NCBI RefSeq assembly: GCF_001424185.1
Contig: NZ_LMOM01000002.1
Location: 133-64,132 of the forward strand
Direction: 5' to 3'
From: Deinococcus sp. Leaf326
GTDB lineage: Bacteria > Deinococcota > Deinococci > Deinococcales > Deinococcaceae
Length of the DNA: 64,000 nt
Shown: piece by piece, positions 32,301 to 39,369 of the stretch
Layout: every line of letters begins with the position of its first letter
How positions within the stretch are numbered: the stretch's first letter is position 1
Notes under the pieces: generated by a model
Seen by the model: the letters and a program-made list of their open reading frames with translations, nothing else
What the model was told of the DNA's origin: nothing
Database searches by the model: none
Position numbers and translations under genes: made by a program

Positions 32301-32782
32301 TTGATCTGCTCACGCAGCCGGCGCAGGCTTTCGGGATCTCCGGCCAGACGCGGACCCTGTGACATCTGATCGAGGGCCGTGCGGACACGGTCGGTGGTGC
32401 CGCTCAGGCCGGTCAGGATGCCTGACAGGCGGGCGCCGGCCCGGCTGCTCTGGTCGAGGCCGGGGGCCAGCGCGTTGGCCTGGGTGGTCAGGCGGGCGAG
32501 GCGTGTGGCGTAGGCGTCGAGCTGCTGCTGCGAGGCGCCGTCGCCCAGACGGTTCATCTCCTGCTGGACCACTTTCAGGCGGTTGGAGATGCGGTCCATC
32601 TGCGTCTCGGCCGGCGTGCGGCCGCTGCCACTGCCCGAGCCGCTGCCGGTGGGCAGGGAGGGCACGGGGCTGGGCAGCTTGCCCCGGCTGCGCCAGATCT
32701 TGTCCAGGGCCTTGTCGACCTGATCGAGCGCGGTGAGGGTCTGGGAAACTTCGAGCACCAGCTCGTCGCGTAGCTGCGCCAT
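26369..32782 (-). CDS. Tape measure protein, 2137 residues
   Basis: The largest gene of the window. The protein is almost entirely helical with very long coiled-coil stretches rich in Ala, Gln, Glu and Arg (most of residues 750-1900), a hydrophobic segment at about 490-570 and a small C-terminal domain. Tape measures set tail length and are ejected into the host during infection. ATG 32782 follows AGGAGG at 8 bases; GTG at 32791 lies within the ribosome site. It lies after the tail chaperone genes, separated by one small tail gene and a plus-strand cargo gene. At about 0.15 nm per helical residue the tail would be roughly 320 nm. Confidence 0.9.
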   Translation of the reverse strand: MAQLRDELVLEVSQTLTALDQVDKALDKIWRSRGKLPSPVPSLPTGSGSGSGSGRTPAETQMDRISNRLKVVQQEMNRLGDGASQQQLDAYATRLARLTTQANALAPGLDQSSRAGARLSGILTGLSGTTDRVRTALDQMSQGPRLAGDPESLRRLREQIKDIGNQITTVRAQFISGTGPATQAEVVALTTKMAALKNQAQLLAQGLPAGSKELRQLSLAAAQAERTIAGANGQMSRLGLASQVKLGVGGALDEFRAFQGPVNGLAQMAKFSDAARVSSLLFESQLRRQNITMDEGAKVVNRLVERLKIMPSQAQESIQVLLRNGFNLEQAYTVLERAGASAIARGRSSADGVQIFADAIQSQNSAFLNSIGIAGNLSDFYYQYGKTIDVSANKLDKYQKAQAATNLVIAETEEELANLPTLQAGLGGGFSDLSIEAQRFQIAFGKAFIGPLAQLVRGFTGALDVFNQLPTPLKDISAKLLIVGGSAFFLVKGLLLVRANVMGVNAQLFGTAAAGTAGAGGMAVYNAQLVFLKQNAATALAQVGALKAGLNILGAAAIGVTIGLQINAVDLGEGKGTIGENIQLAFLNQAKTNDLDGKIMRAILGISKETAEEASTQLANDLSGITKKAEEKYATALAQGGEKYAGLLRIRDNAIQSNARIVEKRKTTTDPQELANLQRQVDMNNRVIASMNAQAAAILKAKAAKSGDVKSTQDQDEAYASLQASLRELGQQFGETKTTEFQRQLEQARKGFEKFEKDIAKAVKKGEITAAQGKLLTSALDTAEGRVVPDLVTRQVEENKRTALQGQREIQDGQNALIKEGRKRREAELTLETTRLKDEYARRIAEAQQNADASGLNPTQRKALNDEVVRLEGERDDKIELARRKANDDLEELERERHKRVLDAEIAASQTQVQVAEAGLAALVQSRNAALNRADGNAGRLAAERRYGDQIVEQQREIAEASSRIKTSQLAQDYAEEMRASRESGNQRGALELAAREKYGAALRALEIETRTQVSDAVIGQKERENEAVARLEQRGLDRVLANIGKATGAELTSIKARLEARRALALADGNAPLADALDKAIEGVTGQMVENARDFRDRLSESRVQATDLRTQLAEIAQTPLEAARKSAAGPFDTVIKGAQKQLTDLRKAYGKVATPTTEDTADFTRRQGELTDLVTRATAQRTQAQTAAETRYYRERADKAQSAHLSLSKRELDLGRLTLDGYERVLAADGVYWEARRHNAAEGSEEQEAAAQHLRENEDELLRLAGERRAYEKEAASFSREELQSGLELAASDRDRARSLELLNTSDRQRVADLSSEIASLAAQGGHERQILDLRRERAVLQKDLATRQREELEHARALTQSVLDRVDAESKLAEKVARSDAAAAQARQRGIENAYGRLSALDGQVSNVKSEEEYNKLLAERANLLSQIHDLEVAAALAPLSIEQERFGLQAAQRQLRTTLLGLSQEETVQAQEGLRLAQEAEDIARQRLAVMRQEGNPSEQRQAETEAIRAQVAVLEARNRLIQAPITQERTRLQLLQAQGAASLALMGLGEDEQAQAQLKLETAQRELVVANAALSVASGRAQVEEALTGQANARVALVSAETAVLQANVSAQKASASSQKEVLGQLESLRSAQREYARAQIKAAQDLLGATQKQRDVEAVIGDLADDEVASAERALSASQERLELTRSLLQSSSGASPEDRAGLLSQQIELLGEVAEGERQVEAAQRARRTVLEDLTVAQSGLRAEMAGGSAEARSLVSAQDALAAARLRVAQAEREYADAVARGNPGAVKSATEGLTSALAGQRSAIQKISDAYQDVINKMKSVQDAGASLRKAVDGEGEGARINPNLELDRFYAIERRRQTAIAGLQDALRSGDVAAIATATRTLAEQEERYKKQAELLGKNGVTVNLRDEPTVRSLADQVDRLGIEGDREVDRIQQRADAAKAEAEATVTFVGGVQLFGQKVDDLLGGLKGAAESSLSPEERARRQAARDELAQATAGLKGAVKQSLAEAGNQYSKAVREATGGSTDPRIAPRSEAQQQALETQLAQRYGAGLVEAVRVATQEALRPYQAPTTTPPPAQKVDNSKHVTVNHSWGGINITTQPGQDARALYDDIMAEAQRRGDLIGTGDC

Positions 32783-32822
32783 CGTGTGCACCTCCTGTCA
32801 GGGCGAGTGGATAGGGTGAGGC

Positions 32823-33194
32823 ATGACCGGACAACCCGCGCCAACCGGCCCTGCGATTGGAAAAGGCACCTGGGCCTTTATCCTGATTACGCTCGGTCCC
32901 ATCGTTGGGATTATTCTTTTTGCTATGACCACGCCCAATAAACCTTCCAAGCCGCCGATTCCTACACTCGCGGAGATTTCTCGTGCTCGCCTGGAAGAAG
33001 TGTGCGTCTTCAGCATCTATCAGAAGACAGGCAAAGAACCCAGGAGCGCACTCAGTGGATCTCCCGTGTTCAACGAGGACAGGTGGACCTGGGACAGCAT
33101 GACCGTCCTCTCGGACAACAAACCTGTCGCGTTTCGTTGTGTGGTAACCGGCACGAACGCGTTCGATGCTTCTGCGGCCCTCGCTCTCTATTAA
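32823..33194 (+). CDS. Plus-strand membrane protein inside the late operon (moron-like)
   Basis: The 123-residue protein has one N-terminal membrane segment (about 16-36, Trp-Ala-Phe-Ile-Leu-Ile-Thr-Leu-Gly-Pro-Ile-Val-Gly-Ile-Ile-Leu-Phe) and a soluble domain with two cysteines. It is on the strand opposite to all surrounding tail genes, is less GC-rich, and shares its stop bases with the convergent tail gene. These are features of morons, genes added to prophages that are expressed in the lysogen and may alter the host surface. GGTGAGGC precedes the ATG. Confidence 0.55.
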   Translation: MTGQPAPTGPAIGKGTWAFILITLGPIVGIILFAMTTPNKPSKPPIPTLAEISRARLEEVCVFSIYQKTGKEPRSALSGSPVFNEDRWTWDSMTVLSDNKPVAFRCVVTGTNAFDASAALALY

Positions 33195-33667
33195 GTCCAG
33201 AGCTTCTGCATGAACGCCTGCACTCGCTCATGCGTCTTGAACTGGGCGAAGCGCAGGCCTGGGCCGATGTAGGGGCCGGGCAGTAGGTAGGCCCGGCCAG
33301 AGCGCCCAAATTGCAGCAGGCCGCCCGGCGGCAACACCTTGAGGTAAGCCTCCAGTTGCGCGGGCGACAGCTCATAGGGACCGGTCCCATACTCGATGTG
33401 TGAGGCGTAGGCGGCCCGGTCGCCCAGCTCGACGGTGAGCGACCCTGAGCCGGCCGTGCCCGCGGCGTAAAGCTGCCTGAGCAGTTGGCCGGTGCGTTGA
33501 TACCGCAGGCCGGGAGCGGTCGCGTATACGTTGGCGGACAGGCCCCGCTGCGCCTGACTCAGCCCGTCCTGCGCCGCCGCCGCCGCGAGTCTGGGGAGCT
33601 CGCGGGAGAGCGCCTTGCCCCGCTTCGCATACACCCCCTTGCTTCCCCGCTTGACCTTAGGGTTCAC
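33191..33667 (-). CDS. Phage tail protein, 158 residues
   Basis: The basic N-terminus (Lys-Val-Lys-Arg-Gly-Ser-Lys-Gly-Val-Tyr-Ala-Lys-Arg) is followed by helix-rich sequence with Tyr-Gln-Arg-Thr-Gly-Gln-Leu-Leu-Arg-Gln and Ala-Ser-His-Ile-Glu-Tyr-Gly-Thr-Gly-Pro. The Arg-Thr-Gly-x-Leu and Tyr-Ala-x-x-x-Glu-Tyr-Gly-Thr patterns are like HK97 gp10-type tail completion proteins. The gene is out of the usual place (between chaperone and tape measure), so the assignment is moderate. Confidence 0.55.
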   Translation of the reverse strand: MNPKVKRGSKGVYAKRGKALSRELPRLAAAAAQDGLSQAQRGLSANVYATAPGLRYQRTGQLLRQLYAAGTAGSGSLTVELGDRAAYASHIEYGTGPYELSPAQLEAYLKVLPPGGLLQFGRSGRAYLLPGPYIGPGLRFAQFKTHERVQAFMQKLWT

Positions 33668-33675
33668 GTTTCACC

Positions 33676-34400
33676 TCACTTCAACAGTTCGTTGGCCAGG
33701 CGCTGGGTCTCATGGGCCTGACGCTTCTGCCGCTCCTCGGGCAGTTCCTCAGGAGGCAGGCCTTGGCCCAGGCGTTCCAGATGCCGAACGTGGCGCTCGT
33801 AGGGGCGGTCGAGGATCTTGTAGGTGCTTTTCATCGGCGGAAGCGTCCCCACGACCTCCTGCCCACGGTTGATCTCGTTGGAGGCTGCTCGGTCGCGCAT
33901 AGTCTCGGCACGCTCGCGCGATCGGCGGCGGGCTAGGGCTTCGAGCCGAGCTGCCAGTACTTGCGGCGGCGTGACCTTTACCTCAGCCCAGGGCATGTAT
34001 TCCAGCGCCTGGTCAATCAGGCTGAGCCGAGGTGTTCCGCTAGCAGCGCCTGTCTCACCTTGTCCGCTTCCAGGCGCAGGCGCAGGGCTTTTTTTGCCAG
34101 ATCACCGAGGCCATTCACTTCCCAGATGGCTTCGAGGAGGTCGGGGAAGTCGCAGGCCTTGACAAGGACAGCGTCCTCTGGGCGGGTCAGGCTGAGCTGG
34201 ATTGAGCGGGTGAGCAGCGCCATGCTGTCCTGACTGGGCATCGGCGGGGGCACATCGCGCAGGCTGGCGGTCAGCGCGTCAAGCACCGCCTGAAAATCGG
34301 TGGCGTGGGCAGCAACGTCGGCCAGGCCCCAGGCGCTGACCGTGACCGTCACGCCGCTGCTGAGAGTCACGGGGCGGGTGTAGTCCGGCAATTTGGTCAT
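33676..34400 (-). CDS. Tail assembly chaperone, -1 frameshift fusion (gpGT-like, 241 residues)
   Basis: After 104 residues of the first frame the ribosome meets A-AAA-AAA (34095-34089) in the correct phase for -1 slippage. The -1 frame is open from there through Ser-Pro-Ala-Pro-Ala-Pro-Gly-Ser-Gly and Leu-Ile-Asp-Gln-Ala-Leu-Glu-Tyr-Met-Pro-Trp-Ala-Glu to the stop at 33676. This is the lambda G/GT arrangement found before tape measure genes: the shorter product (34017-34400) and the fused product are needed in a fixed ratio to load the tape measure. A separate start at ATG 33996 has no ribosome site. Confidence 0.8.
34017..34400 (-). CDS. Tail assembly chaperone, unshifted product (gpG-like)
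   Basis: The 127-residue in-frame product ends Leu-Ala-Glu-His-Leu-Gly-Ser-Ala. It begins with a small beta part (Val-Thr-Leu-Ser-Ser-Gly-Val-Thr-Val-Thr-Val) and continues in helices. It lies between the tail tube gene and the tape measure region, the normal place. Most ribosomes are expected to finish here; a minority shift at 34095-34089. Confidence 0.8.
   Translation of the reverse strand: MTKLPDYTRPVTLSSGVTVTVSAWGLADVAAHATDFQAVLDALTASLRDVPPPMPSQDSMALLTRSIQLSLTRPEDAVLVKACDFPDLLEAIWEVNGLGDLAKKALRLRLEADKVRQALLAEHLGSA
34089..34095 (-). promoter_or_regulatory. Programmed -1 frameshift (slippery) site
   Basis: Seven A on the minus strand in the phase GCA-AAA-AAA-GCC, i.e. X-XXY-YYZ in the first frame. 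Both tRNAs can re-pair after a -1 slip. The -1 frame stays open for 137 codons. Confidence 0.8.
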
Positions 34401-34417
34401 CTCGTGTTGTGAGGGGC

Positions 34418-34442
34418 ACAGCCCGCCCCAAGCGGAGCGGGC
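34418..34442. other. Hairpin after the tail tube gene
   Basis: agcccgc and gcgggct form a short stem in the 59-bp gap between tail tube and chaperone genes. No U-run is present; it may moderate transcription or stabilise the abundant tail tube mRNA. Confidence 0.4.
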
Positions 34443-34459
34443 TGGTGAGGAGCCTGGGC

Positions 34460-35287
34460 TCAGGCCTCGATGTAGGTGGCAAGTGAGGTGGCCAGCAGGT
34501 TCACGGCTTCCTCGACCCGGTCGTTAGGGACGTCGTAGATCACGCCGTCCGGTCGCGCACTGGCGAAGTCGCCCAGGATCACGGGCGGCGCCCAGGCCCG
34601 GTTGCTCAGGGCGGTCATCACGAACTGGTAGCCGTCGTATTCCTGGATGGTCGGTTCGTCGTCGCCGGTGATCGACCCGTTCGGGAACACGCGGATGATG
34701 CTGCGCGCGCCGTCCGATTCCTCGGTGCTGGCGATAACGATGAAGGCACCCTCGCCGATGTTGGCGTCGTTGCTGTAGGCGCGCACCGCGTTCTCGTCCA
34801 CCGTGCCGGCGTCCACGAAGGTCACGGTGCCACTCTCGACCGTTAGACCCTTTTCAGTGGGCCATGTCGGCTCGGCGGCGTCCGTGGTGCCGGCCTTCGC
34901 CACGCGGTAAACGCGACCACTGTGCTCGATCAGGGCACCCAGCACCAGCGCCGTGCTGGCAGCGAAGGCATTGGCGGCTGCCGGAGTCACGATGGCCTTG
35001 CTGCCCAGGAACCACTCGCGCACGGTCAGGTCGCCGGTCGCGCTGGTCTGGAAGGTCAGGCTAAAGGTGCTGTCGGCGATGGCCTTTTTGTAGGTCTTTC
35101 CCCGACCCTTACGGTTGCCAGTCAGGTTGCGTTCGGTGTTCTCGCGGGCCGGGGTGGCGCTCTCGATCACGCCGAAGTCGGTGAATTTGCCGCCGTCGCC
35201 CTTGCGGATGCCGTAAACCTGGCGGCCGGCGGTCGTGATGTTGGAGGCGTCGAGAACGTTAGGGTTGCGCAGGAGTGCGTTCTGCAT
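34460..35287 (-). CDS. Major tail tube protein, 275 residues
   Basis: The protein starts Met-Gln-Asn-Ala-Leu-Leu-Arg-Asn-Pro-Asn-Val-Leu-Asp and is beta-rich with an inserted domain in the middle (Leu-Ile-Glu-His-Ser-Gly-Arg-Val-Tyr-Arg-Val-Ala). It sits between the tail terminator and the chaperones, the fixed position of the tail tube gene in siphophages, and has its own spacing on both sides. The function is inferred mainly from position and beta-rich content. Confidence 0.65.
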   Translation of the reverse strand: MQNALLRNPNVLDASNITTAGRQVYGIRKGDGGKFTDFGVIESATPARENTERNLTGNRKGRGKTYKKAIADSTFSLTFQTSATGDLTVREWFLGSKAIVTPAAANAFAASTALVLGALIEHSGRVYRVAKAGTTDAAEPTWPTEKGLTVESGTVTFVDAGTVDENAVRAYSNDANIGEGAFIVIASTEESDGARSIIRVFPNGSITGDDEPTIQEYDGYQFVMTALSNRAWAPPVILGDFASARPDGVIYDVPNDRVEEAVNLLATSLATYIEA

Positions 35288-35293
35288 AGTGTT

Positions 35294-35731
35294 TTACCTC
35301 GGGTGCGCGGTGCGCACGGAGAACTGAATAGAGATGCGGACGCTGCCCGGCTCGCGGGTGATGCGGGGCGGCGTGGTGACCTTGGTGCGGCCCCCAGTGC
35401 GGGGGGTGCCGCCGAGCGTGCGGCGCACCAGTACTAGAAGGGCGTCGGCGGCCGCGTCGGTAGCTGCAATGGCGTCTACGGTCGCCCAGTGCTCGTCGTA
35501 CATGCCAGAAGTGGTCATGATCGGCTGTGGGTCGTAGACCTGCACGTACCCTTGTGGGTGCTGCTGGAGGTAGAGCCCCAGGCCGCGCTCGCCCTTGCCG
35601 ACGGCGGGTCGCCCCTGGACGTCGAGAGGCGCGGCGTCGAGTGGCACGTTGAACTGCTCAGGCAACAGCACCGGCACCTGCGGGGGCAGGGCGGCGCGCA
35701 GCCGGTCGTGCAGGTCCTGAGCAATGCTCAC
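35294..35731 (-). CDS. Tail terminator-like protein, 145 residues
   Basis: GTG at 35731 overlaps the previous stop (GTGA), the usual coupling here. The first part (Ala-Gln-Asp-Leu-His-Asp-Arg-Leu-Arg-Ala-Ala-Leu-Pro-Pro-Gln-Val-Pro-Val) resembles tail terminator proteins, where a first helix is followed by a Pro-rich strand. It directly precedes the tail tube gene. A longer frame to 36172 is read in the wrong context. Confidence 0.5.
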   Translation of the reverse strand: MSIAQDLHDRLRAALPPQVPVLLPEQFNVPLDAAPLDVQGRPAVGKGERGLGLYLQQHPQGYVQVYDPQPIMTTSGMYDEHWATVDAIAATDAAADALLVLVRRTLGGTPRTGGRTKVTTPPRITREPGSVRISIQFSVRTAHPR

Positions 35732-35904
35732 GGCGGCCGCACCACTGCCGCGCGGGTCCGGCACGCCAGCTCGTAGGCCCGCGCGTCCTGGCCCTGCGCA
35801 GCCACCATCAGGCGGTCCAGTTCGGCCGCCGTGTCGGCCACGCTGCTCATCCCCGCGATGTAGAGGTTTCGGACGCTGCGGACCTGTGCGTAGAGGTCGG
35901 TCAT
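35728..35904 (-). CDS. Small phage connector-region protein, 58 residues
   Basis: ATG 35904 shares bases with the upstream stop. The short product is helical (Tyr-Ala-Gln-Val-Arg-Ser-Val-Arg-Asn-Leu-Tyr-Ile-Ala). It may be a head-tail joining protein or chaperone. Overlaps on both sides support it as a gene. Confidence 0.45.
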   Translation of the reverse strand: MTDLYAQVRSVRNLYIAGMSSVADTAAELDRLMVAAQGQDARAYELACRTRAAVVRPP

Positions 35905-36290
35905 CAGGGCCTCCGGAGCACAGCAGTGCCAGTGCGCAGATCGGTGAAGTCCGAAGCCTGCGACCAGTCCAGCACCTCCAGCGTGCCGTCGTCCCACGGT
36001 GACGTGGCCCCTGGAAAGGGCATGGTGTCCTCGGGATGGACCTTGAGCACCCGCAGGTCCCGGTAGGACACACCGTCCAACTCGGCAGCAGTCGCCTGGA
36101 GGCGGGCCACCGCGTCAGGCCTGAGCTTCTGAGGGTCCTGCACGCTGCACCGCACCTCCCAGGTGTGCTCACCCCGGCTGAAGGTCAGCGTATGGCGGAA
36201 CATCTCGGGCGAGTACTGGGCGACCGCCCTGGAAGCCTGCTTGCGCAGCCGCTCCAGCTGGGGACTGCGCCGGAGGGTCGAGTCAGCCAT
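35904..36290 (-). CDS. Head closure-like protein, 128 residues
   Basis: The protein has a basic helical start and a beta-rich core (Phe-Arg-His-Thr-Leu-Thr-Phe-Ser-Arg-Gly; Trp-Glu-Val-Arg-Cys-Ser-Val). Genes between capsid and tail terminator generally encode head-completion and head-closure proteins. Assignment is by position. Confidence 0.45.
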   Translation of the reverse strand: MADSTLRRSPQLERLRKQASRAVAQYSPEMFRHTLTFSRGEHTWEVRCSVQDPQKLRPDAVARLQATAAELDGVSYRDLRVLKVHPEDTMPFPGATSPWDDGTLEVLDWSQASDFTDLRTGTAVLRRP

Positions 36291-36690
36291 CAGCCAGCCC
36301 CCAGGTCCCGAACTCCGGCGCCGGGTTGGCCGAGACCTGCCCGGTCAGCGCCGGGATCAGCCCCGCCACGGCCTCGGCCGCCTTGAGCCAGGCTTCGACC
36401 TGCTTCACGCGCGCCATCACGTCCTTCTCCACCGTGATGTCCCCCTCGGCGCGGAACTTGTCCGCATCCAGCATCAGCTGCGCCTGCCAAGCACGCAGGG
36501 CCAGCACCTCGGTGTGCGCCGTCCGCTGCTCGGCCGAGACGCCAGTGCGCTGGGCCGCCAGCCGCTCCCATAGCCCCACGCGCCGGGTGAAGACCGCCTC
36601 GTCCAGGGCCAGGCCCTCGGCGGTGAGACCGTAGCTGCCCTCCAGGTGGTCGGCGGTGCTCATCACCTCGGGATTTTCCGAGTCGGGCAC
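36283..36690 (-). CDS. Head-tail adaptor-like protein, 135 residues
   Basis: GTG 36690 has GGGGGTGAG upstream. The product is helical throughout (Val-Phe-Thr-Arg-Arg-Val-Gly-Leu-Trp-Glu-Arg-Leu; Ala-Arg-Val-Lys-Gln-Val-Glu-Ala-Trp-Leu), as are HK97 gp6-like adaptors. It overlaps the next gene by 8 bases. Family is not proven. Confidence 0.5.
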   Translation of the reverse strand: MPDSENPEVMSTADHLEGSYGLTAEGLALDEAVFTRRVGLWERLAAQRTGVSAEQRTAHTEVLALRAWQAQLMLDADKFRAEGDITVEKDVMARVKQVEAWLKAAEAVAGLIPALTGQVSANPAPEFGTWGLADG

Positions 36691-36696
36691 GCCGGC

Positions 36697-37497
36697 TCAC
36701 CCCCCCTGGGTGGGGTCGCCCGGCTCGCCAGGAGGCGGCTGGTGGCCCTCCGGCAGGGTCTCCCCCGGTGCCGGTGCCGGGGCGCCCGCCTGGGGCTCCC
36801 CAGCGGGCTGTCCCGCCTGCTTCGTGGTCCAGGCCTCGACCAGAGACACGATCTTCACCGCGTTCTCCTTCTCGATCCCCTCGACCGCGTCCAGCTGCTC
36901 CGCTGTCTTGCCCTGCAGGGACTCATAGGTGCCCAGACCCGCCTTCACCAGCGGCCCCCGGCGCAGGAAGCTCGTCGGCAGATCCGTGCCAGGGGCAGCG
37001 GGGTGCAGTGCTCGGAAGGTGGTGAGTTCCTTCCGCGTGAGCGCCAGCGTCTGCCGGTCGGACAGCAGGCTGCGCAGGGTCGCCGGCAGATCCTCCACGG
37101 GCAGCGGCGCGTCCTTCGTCCCCAGCAGGGCCAGCGCTCCGGTCAGGGCCAGCGACTCGCCCTGCAGCATCTTGATCGCCACCCGGGCGTGGGTCACCGT
37201 CGCCGGCACGCCCTCCTCGGTGGCGAACTGCCCGAGCAGCAGCTCGAAGTCGGCCTGCGCCTCCTCCAGCTCGCGGACCCTGTCCTGGGCCTGGGCCAGT
37301 TCGGCCTGCGCCTCGTGCGCCTGCGGGTTCTCACGCTTGGTCAGGTCGCGGTCGCTCAGCAGGTACGTCCCGGTGTACCGGGTGACCAGCTCGGCGGACA
37401 CGTCAGTCCCAGCCGGGGGAAACTTCGCACCCGGGTGGTACCACTGCCCACCATAGAAGAACGATTCGATGACGTTGAGGGGCTTTCCATTGGTCAT
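36697..37497 (-). CDS. Capsid-region protein with coiled coil and C-terminal Pro tail
   Basis: ATG at 37497 follows AAGGAG. The 266-residue protein opens with a small domain (Phe-Phe-Tyr-Gly-Gly-Gln-Trp-Tyr-His-Pro-Gly-Ala), continues with an Ala/Glu/Gln coiled coil at about 60-100, a helix-hairpin-helix-like segment (Leu-Gln-Gly-Lys-Thr-Ala-Glu-Gln-Leu-Asp-Ala-Val-Glu-Gly-Ile) and a Pro/Gly-rich tail. The HhH-like part may bind DNA. It follows the major capsid gene. Confidence 0.5.
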   Translation of the reverse strand: MTNGKPLNVIESFFYGGQWYHPGAKFPPAGTDVSAELVTRYTGTYLLSDRDLTKRENPQAHEAQAELAQAQDRVRELEEAQADFELLLGQFATEEGVPATVTHARVAIKMLQGESLALTGALALLGTKDAPLPVEDLPATLRSLLSDRQTLALTRKELTTFRALHPAAPGTDLPTSFLRRGPLVKAGLGTYESLQGKTAEQLDAVEGIEKENAVKIVSLVEAWTTKQAGQPAGEPQAGAPAPAPGETLPEGHQPPPGEPGDPTQGG

Positions 37498-37511
37498 GAC
37501 AACTCCTTGAA

Positions 37512-37538
37512 ATCCCCCCACAGACCTTGTGGGGGGAT
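37512..37538. other. Hairpin downstream of the major capsid gene
   Basis: atccccccaca (37512-37522) pairs with tgtggggggat (37528-37538) without mismatch around a 5-base loop. It lies between the capsid stop and the ribosome site of the next gene, with no U-run. It may raise capsid mRNA stability or partially terminate. Confidence 0.55.
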
Positions 37539-37555
37539 GGGGTGAACGGTTGGGC

Positions 37556-38785
37556 TCAGACCGTGTTCTTGCCGCTGACCAGCAGGATCGCGGTCTTGTC
37601 CTTGACCTCGGCCCCGGCCACGTCGCTGACCTTGGTCTCAATCACGTGCTCGCTGAACGAACCCATGTTGTCCAGCTCCACGATGTTCGGCAGGCGGGTC
37701 AGGATGCGCGGGCCAGCCGCGAACAGGCTGTGCACCGCGAACTCGACCGGCTTCTTGTTCGGGTCGGCCGCGATCCAGTCGAGGTTGCTCTGGTTGGGGA
37801 AGTCGCCGGCGTCCACCGGCAGCTCGCCCATGATCTCCTCGACGTTGATGTTGGTGTTCGCCGCCGGGTTGTTCGGGTTCATGCGCTGCACGTCGCCCGA
37901 CGCCCCACCCACGATGACCACGGTCGCCGTGCCCACCGCGCGGTTCGCGGTCGCGCGCCAGTAGCCGGGCGTGTAGATGTCGGTGAGGGTGCGCGAGTAG
38001 GTCGCGCCGTCCACGGTCTGCTGGCCGAGGTAGGCCGATGCCGCCTCGATGTTGTCCATGTTCGGCCCGAGACCGCCGTCGGGCAGCCGGATGAAGTTCG
38101 CGCTACGGCGCACGGCGTCCACGATCAGCCACGCGCGGGTGCGGGCGGCGTTCTGCCCCAGCTCGTAGATGAAGTCGCCGTACTCGTCGAACTGGTCGTT
38201 CAGGATGGCTTCCCAGGTCAGCTGGCCGCCCTGCTCGAGGTTCATCATCGAGTAGTTGGTCCCGCGCGCGATCCAGCTCGTCTGGAGGTTGGTGGTGTTC
38301 TCCGAACGCACCCGCAGCAGGCGCTCGGCGAGCTGGATGCCGCTGCGCGTCTGGATCGACTTGAGATCGTCGCGAGTCCGCCGGTTGGTCAGGTCGTACA
38401 GGCTGGTCTGGAACGCCGGACGGTTGTCGAGCAGCTCGGCGTCGCGCAGCGTGCCGACCGCGTAGGCCAGGTCGCTGCTCACCAGCGTCTCGGCGATGCG
38501 CACCGTGTTCAGGCCCATCGCGCGCAGCTCACCGTGGTGCCCGGCGAAGCCGTCCACTGCGCGGTTGTAGGCCTCGCGGTCGCGGCGGCGCAGGTCGGCG
38601 CCCTCGCGCAGCGCCTTGCGCACCCGCTCCGTGCCGAAGTAGCCCTCGTAGAACCGGGTCTGAAGGTTCAGTGCGAGGGTGGTGACGGTCAGGCGGTCAG
38701 GGTTGACGTCCTTGAGCTGCGGATTGGTCCGCACCTGCTCACGGAAGTAGTTCTTCAGGCGCTCGATCTGGTAACTGTTGCTCAT
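37556..38785 (-). CDS. Major capsid protein, 409 residues
   Basis: Length, position after the scaffold/protease and decoration genes, and the mixed alpha/beta composition fit an HK97-fold major capsid protein. The N-terminal 120 residues are helical and charged; the rest includes Gln-Thr-Ser-Leu-Tyr-Asp-Leu-Thr-Asn-Arg and a C-terminal Thr-Lys-Val-Ser-Asp-Val-Ala-Gly-Ala strand. Well-isolated by gaps on both sides. No sequence motif alone proves it. Confidence 0.7.
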   Translation of the reverse strand: MSNSYQIERLKNYFREQVRTNPQLKDVNPDRLTVTTLALNLQTRFYEGYFGTERVRKALREGADLRRRDREAYNRAVDGFAGHHGELRAMGLNTVRIAETLVSSDLAYAVGTLRDAELLDNRPAFQTSLYDLTNRRTRDDLKSIQTRSGIQLAERLLRVRSENTTNLQTSWIARGTNYSMMNLEQGGQLTWEAILNDQFDEYGDFIYELGQNAARTRAWLIVDAVRRSANFIRLPDGGLGPNMDNIEAASAYLGQQTVDGATYSRTLTDIYTPGYWRATANRAVGTATVVIVGGASGDVQRMNPNNPAANTNINVEEIMGELPVDAGDFPNQSNLDWIAADPNKKPVEFAVHSLFAAGPRILTRLPNIVELDNMGSFSEHVIETKVSDVAGAEVKDKTAILLVSGKNTV

Positions 38786-38858
38786 GCTCGCCTCCTGGGC
38801 GGGACAGAAAAAGGGGAACGGCCGGCAGGGGCTCTGCCGGCCGCGCCAGGGTGGGGGA

Positions 38859-39257
38859 TCAGTTGCCGAGGATGCCGACGCCGAAACCGCGCACCGGCTC
38901 CGGCAGGGGGATGACGAAGCCGATGTGCTGCACGTCGGTTCCCGCCGAGGCCAGCGCGCCGTTCACGCGGTAGACCTTCTGGCCGGGCGTCGCGCCGTCG
39001 AAGAGCACGCCCAGCTCGGTGCCCGGGCCGGTCGCCAGCAGGTGGGTCAGGCCGGGAATGTCGCAGCTCGCCTCGCCGTTGCGCAGGCCCTGGGGCACGC
39101 CGGTGGTCTGCCGGAGCGCCGCCGTGGCCCGCGGAGTGGTGGGGAGAACGAGCAGGTCGCCCACGCGGGTGGGCACGCCCTCCAGGGTGCCCTCGGGCAC
39201 CGGCAGCTTGAGCTTCAGGCCGCGGCCGTCCGGGGCATAGGTCAGCAGGTTCTTCAT
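38859..39257 (-). CDS. Capsid decoration-like protein (DUF2190-like)
   Basis: ATG 39257 has GGAGG upstream. The 132-residue beta-rich protein has the pattern Thr-Arg-Val-Gly-Asp-Leu-Leu-Val-Leu-Pro and Gly-Thr-Glu-Leu-Gly-Val-Leu-Phe-Asp-Gly-Ala, Gly-Gln-Lys-Val-Tyr like DUF2190 capsid cement proteins, and is encoded just before the major capsid protein. These trimers stabilise the head. Confidence 0.6.
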   Translation of the reverse strand: MKNLLTYAPDGRGLKLKLPVPEGTLEGVPTRVGDLLVLPTTPRATAALRQTTGVPQGLRNGEASCDIPGLTHLLATGPGTELGVLFDGATPGQKVYRVNGALASAGTDVQHIGFVIPLPEPVRGFGVGILGN

Positions 39258-39369
39258 GTGGGTTGCCTCCAATGGCAAGAAGGAAGTCCCCTGCGCGCAG
39301 CAGGGGACCAGGGTGGTGCAGGGGACCAGGGTGGTGCAGGGAACTGAGGTGGGAGAGGGAGCGAGTGGT

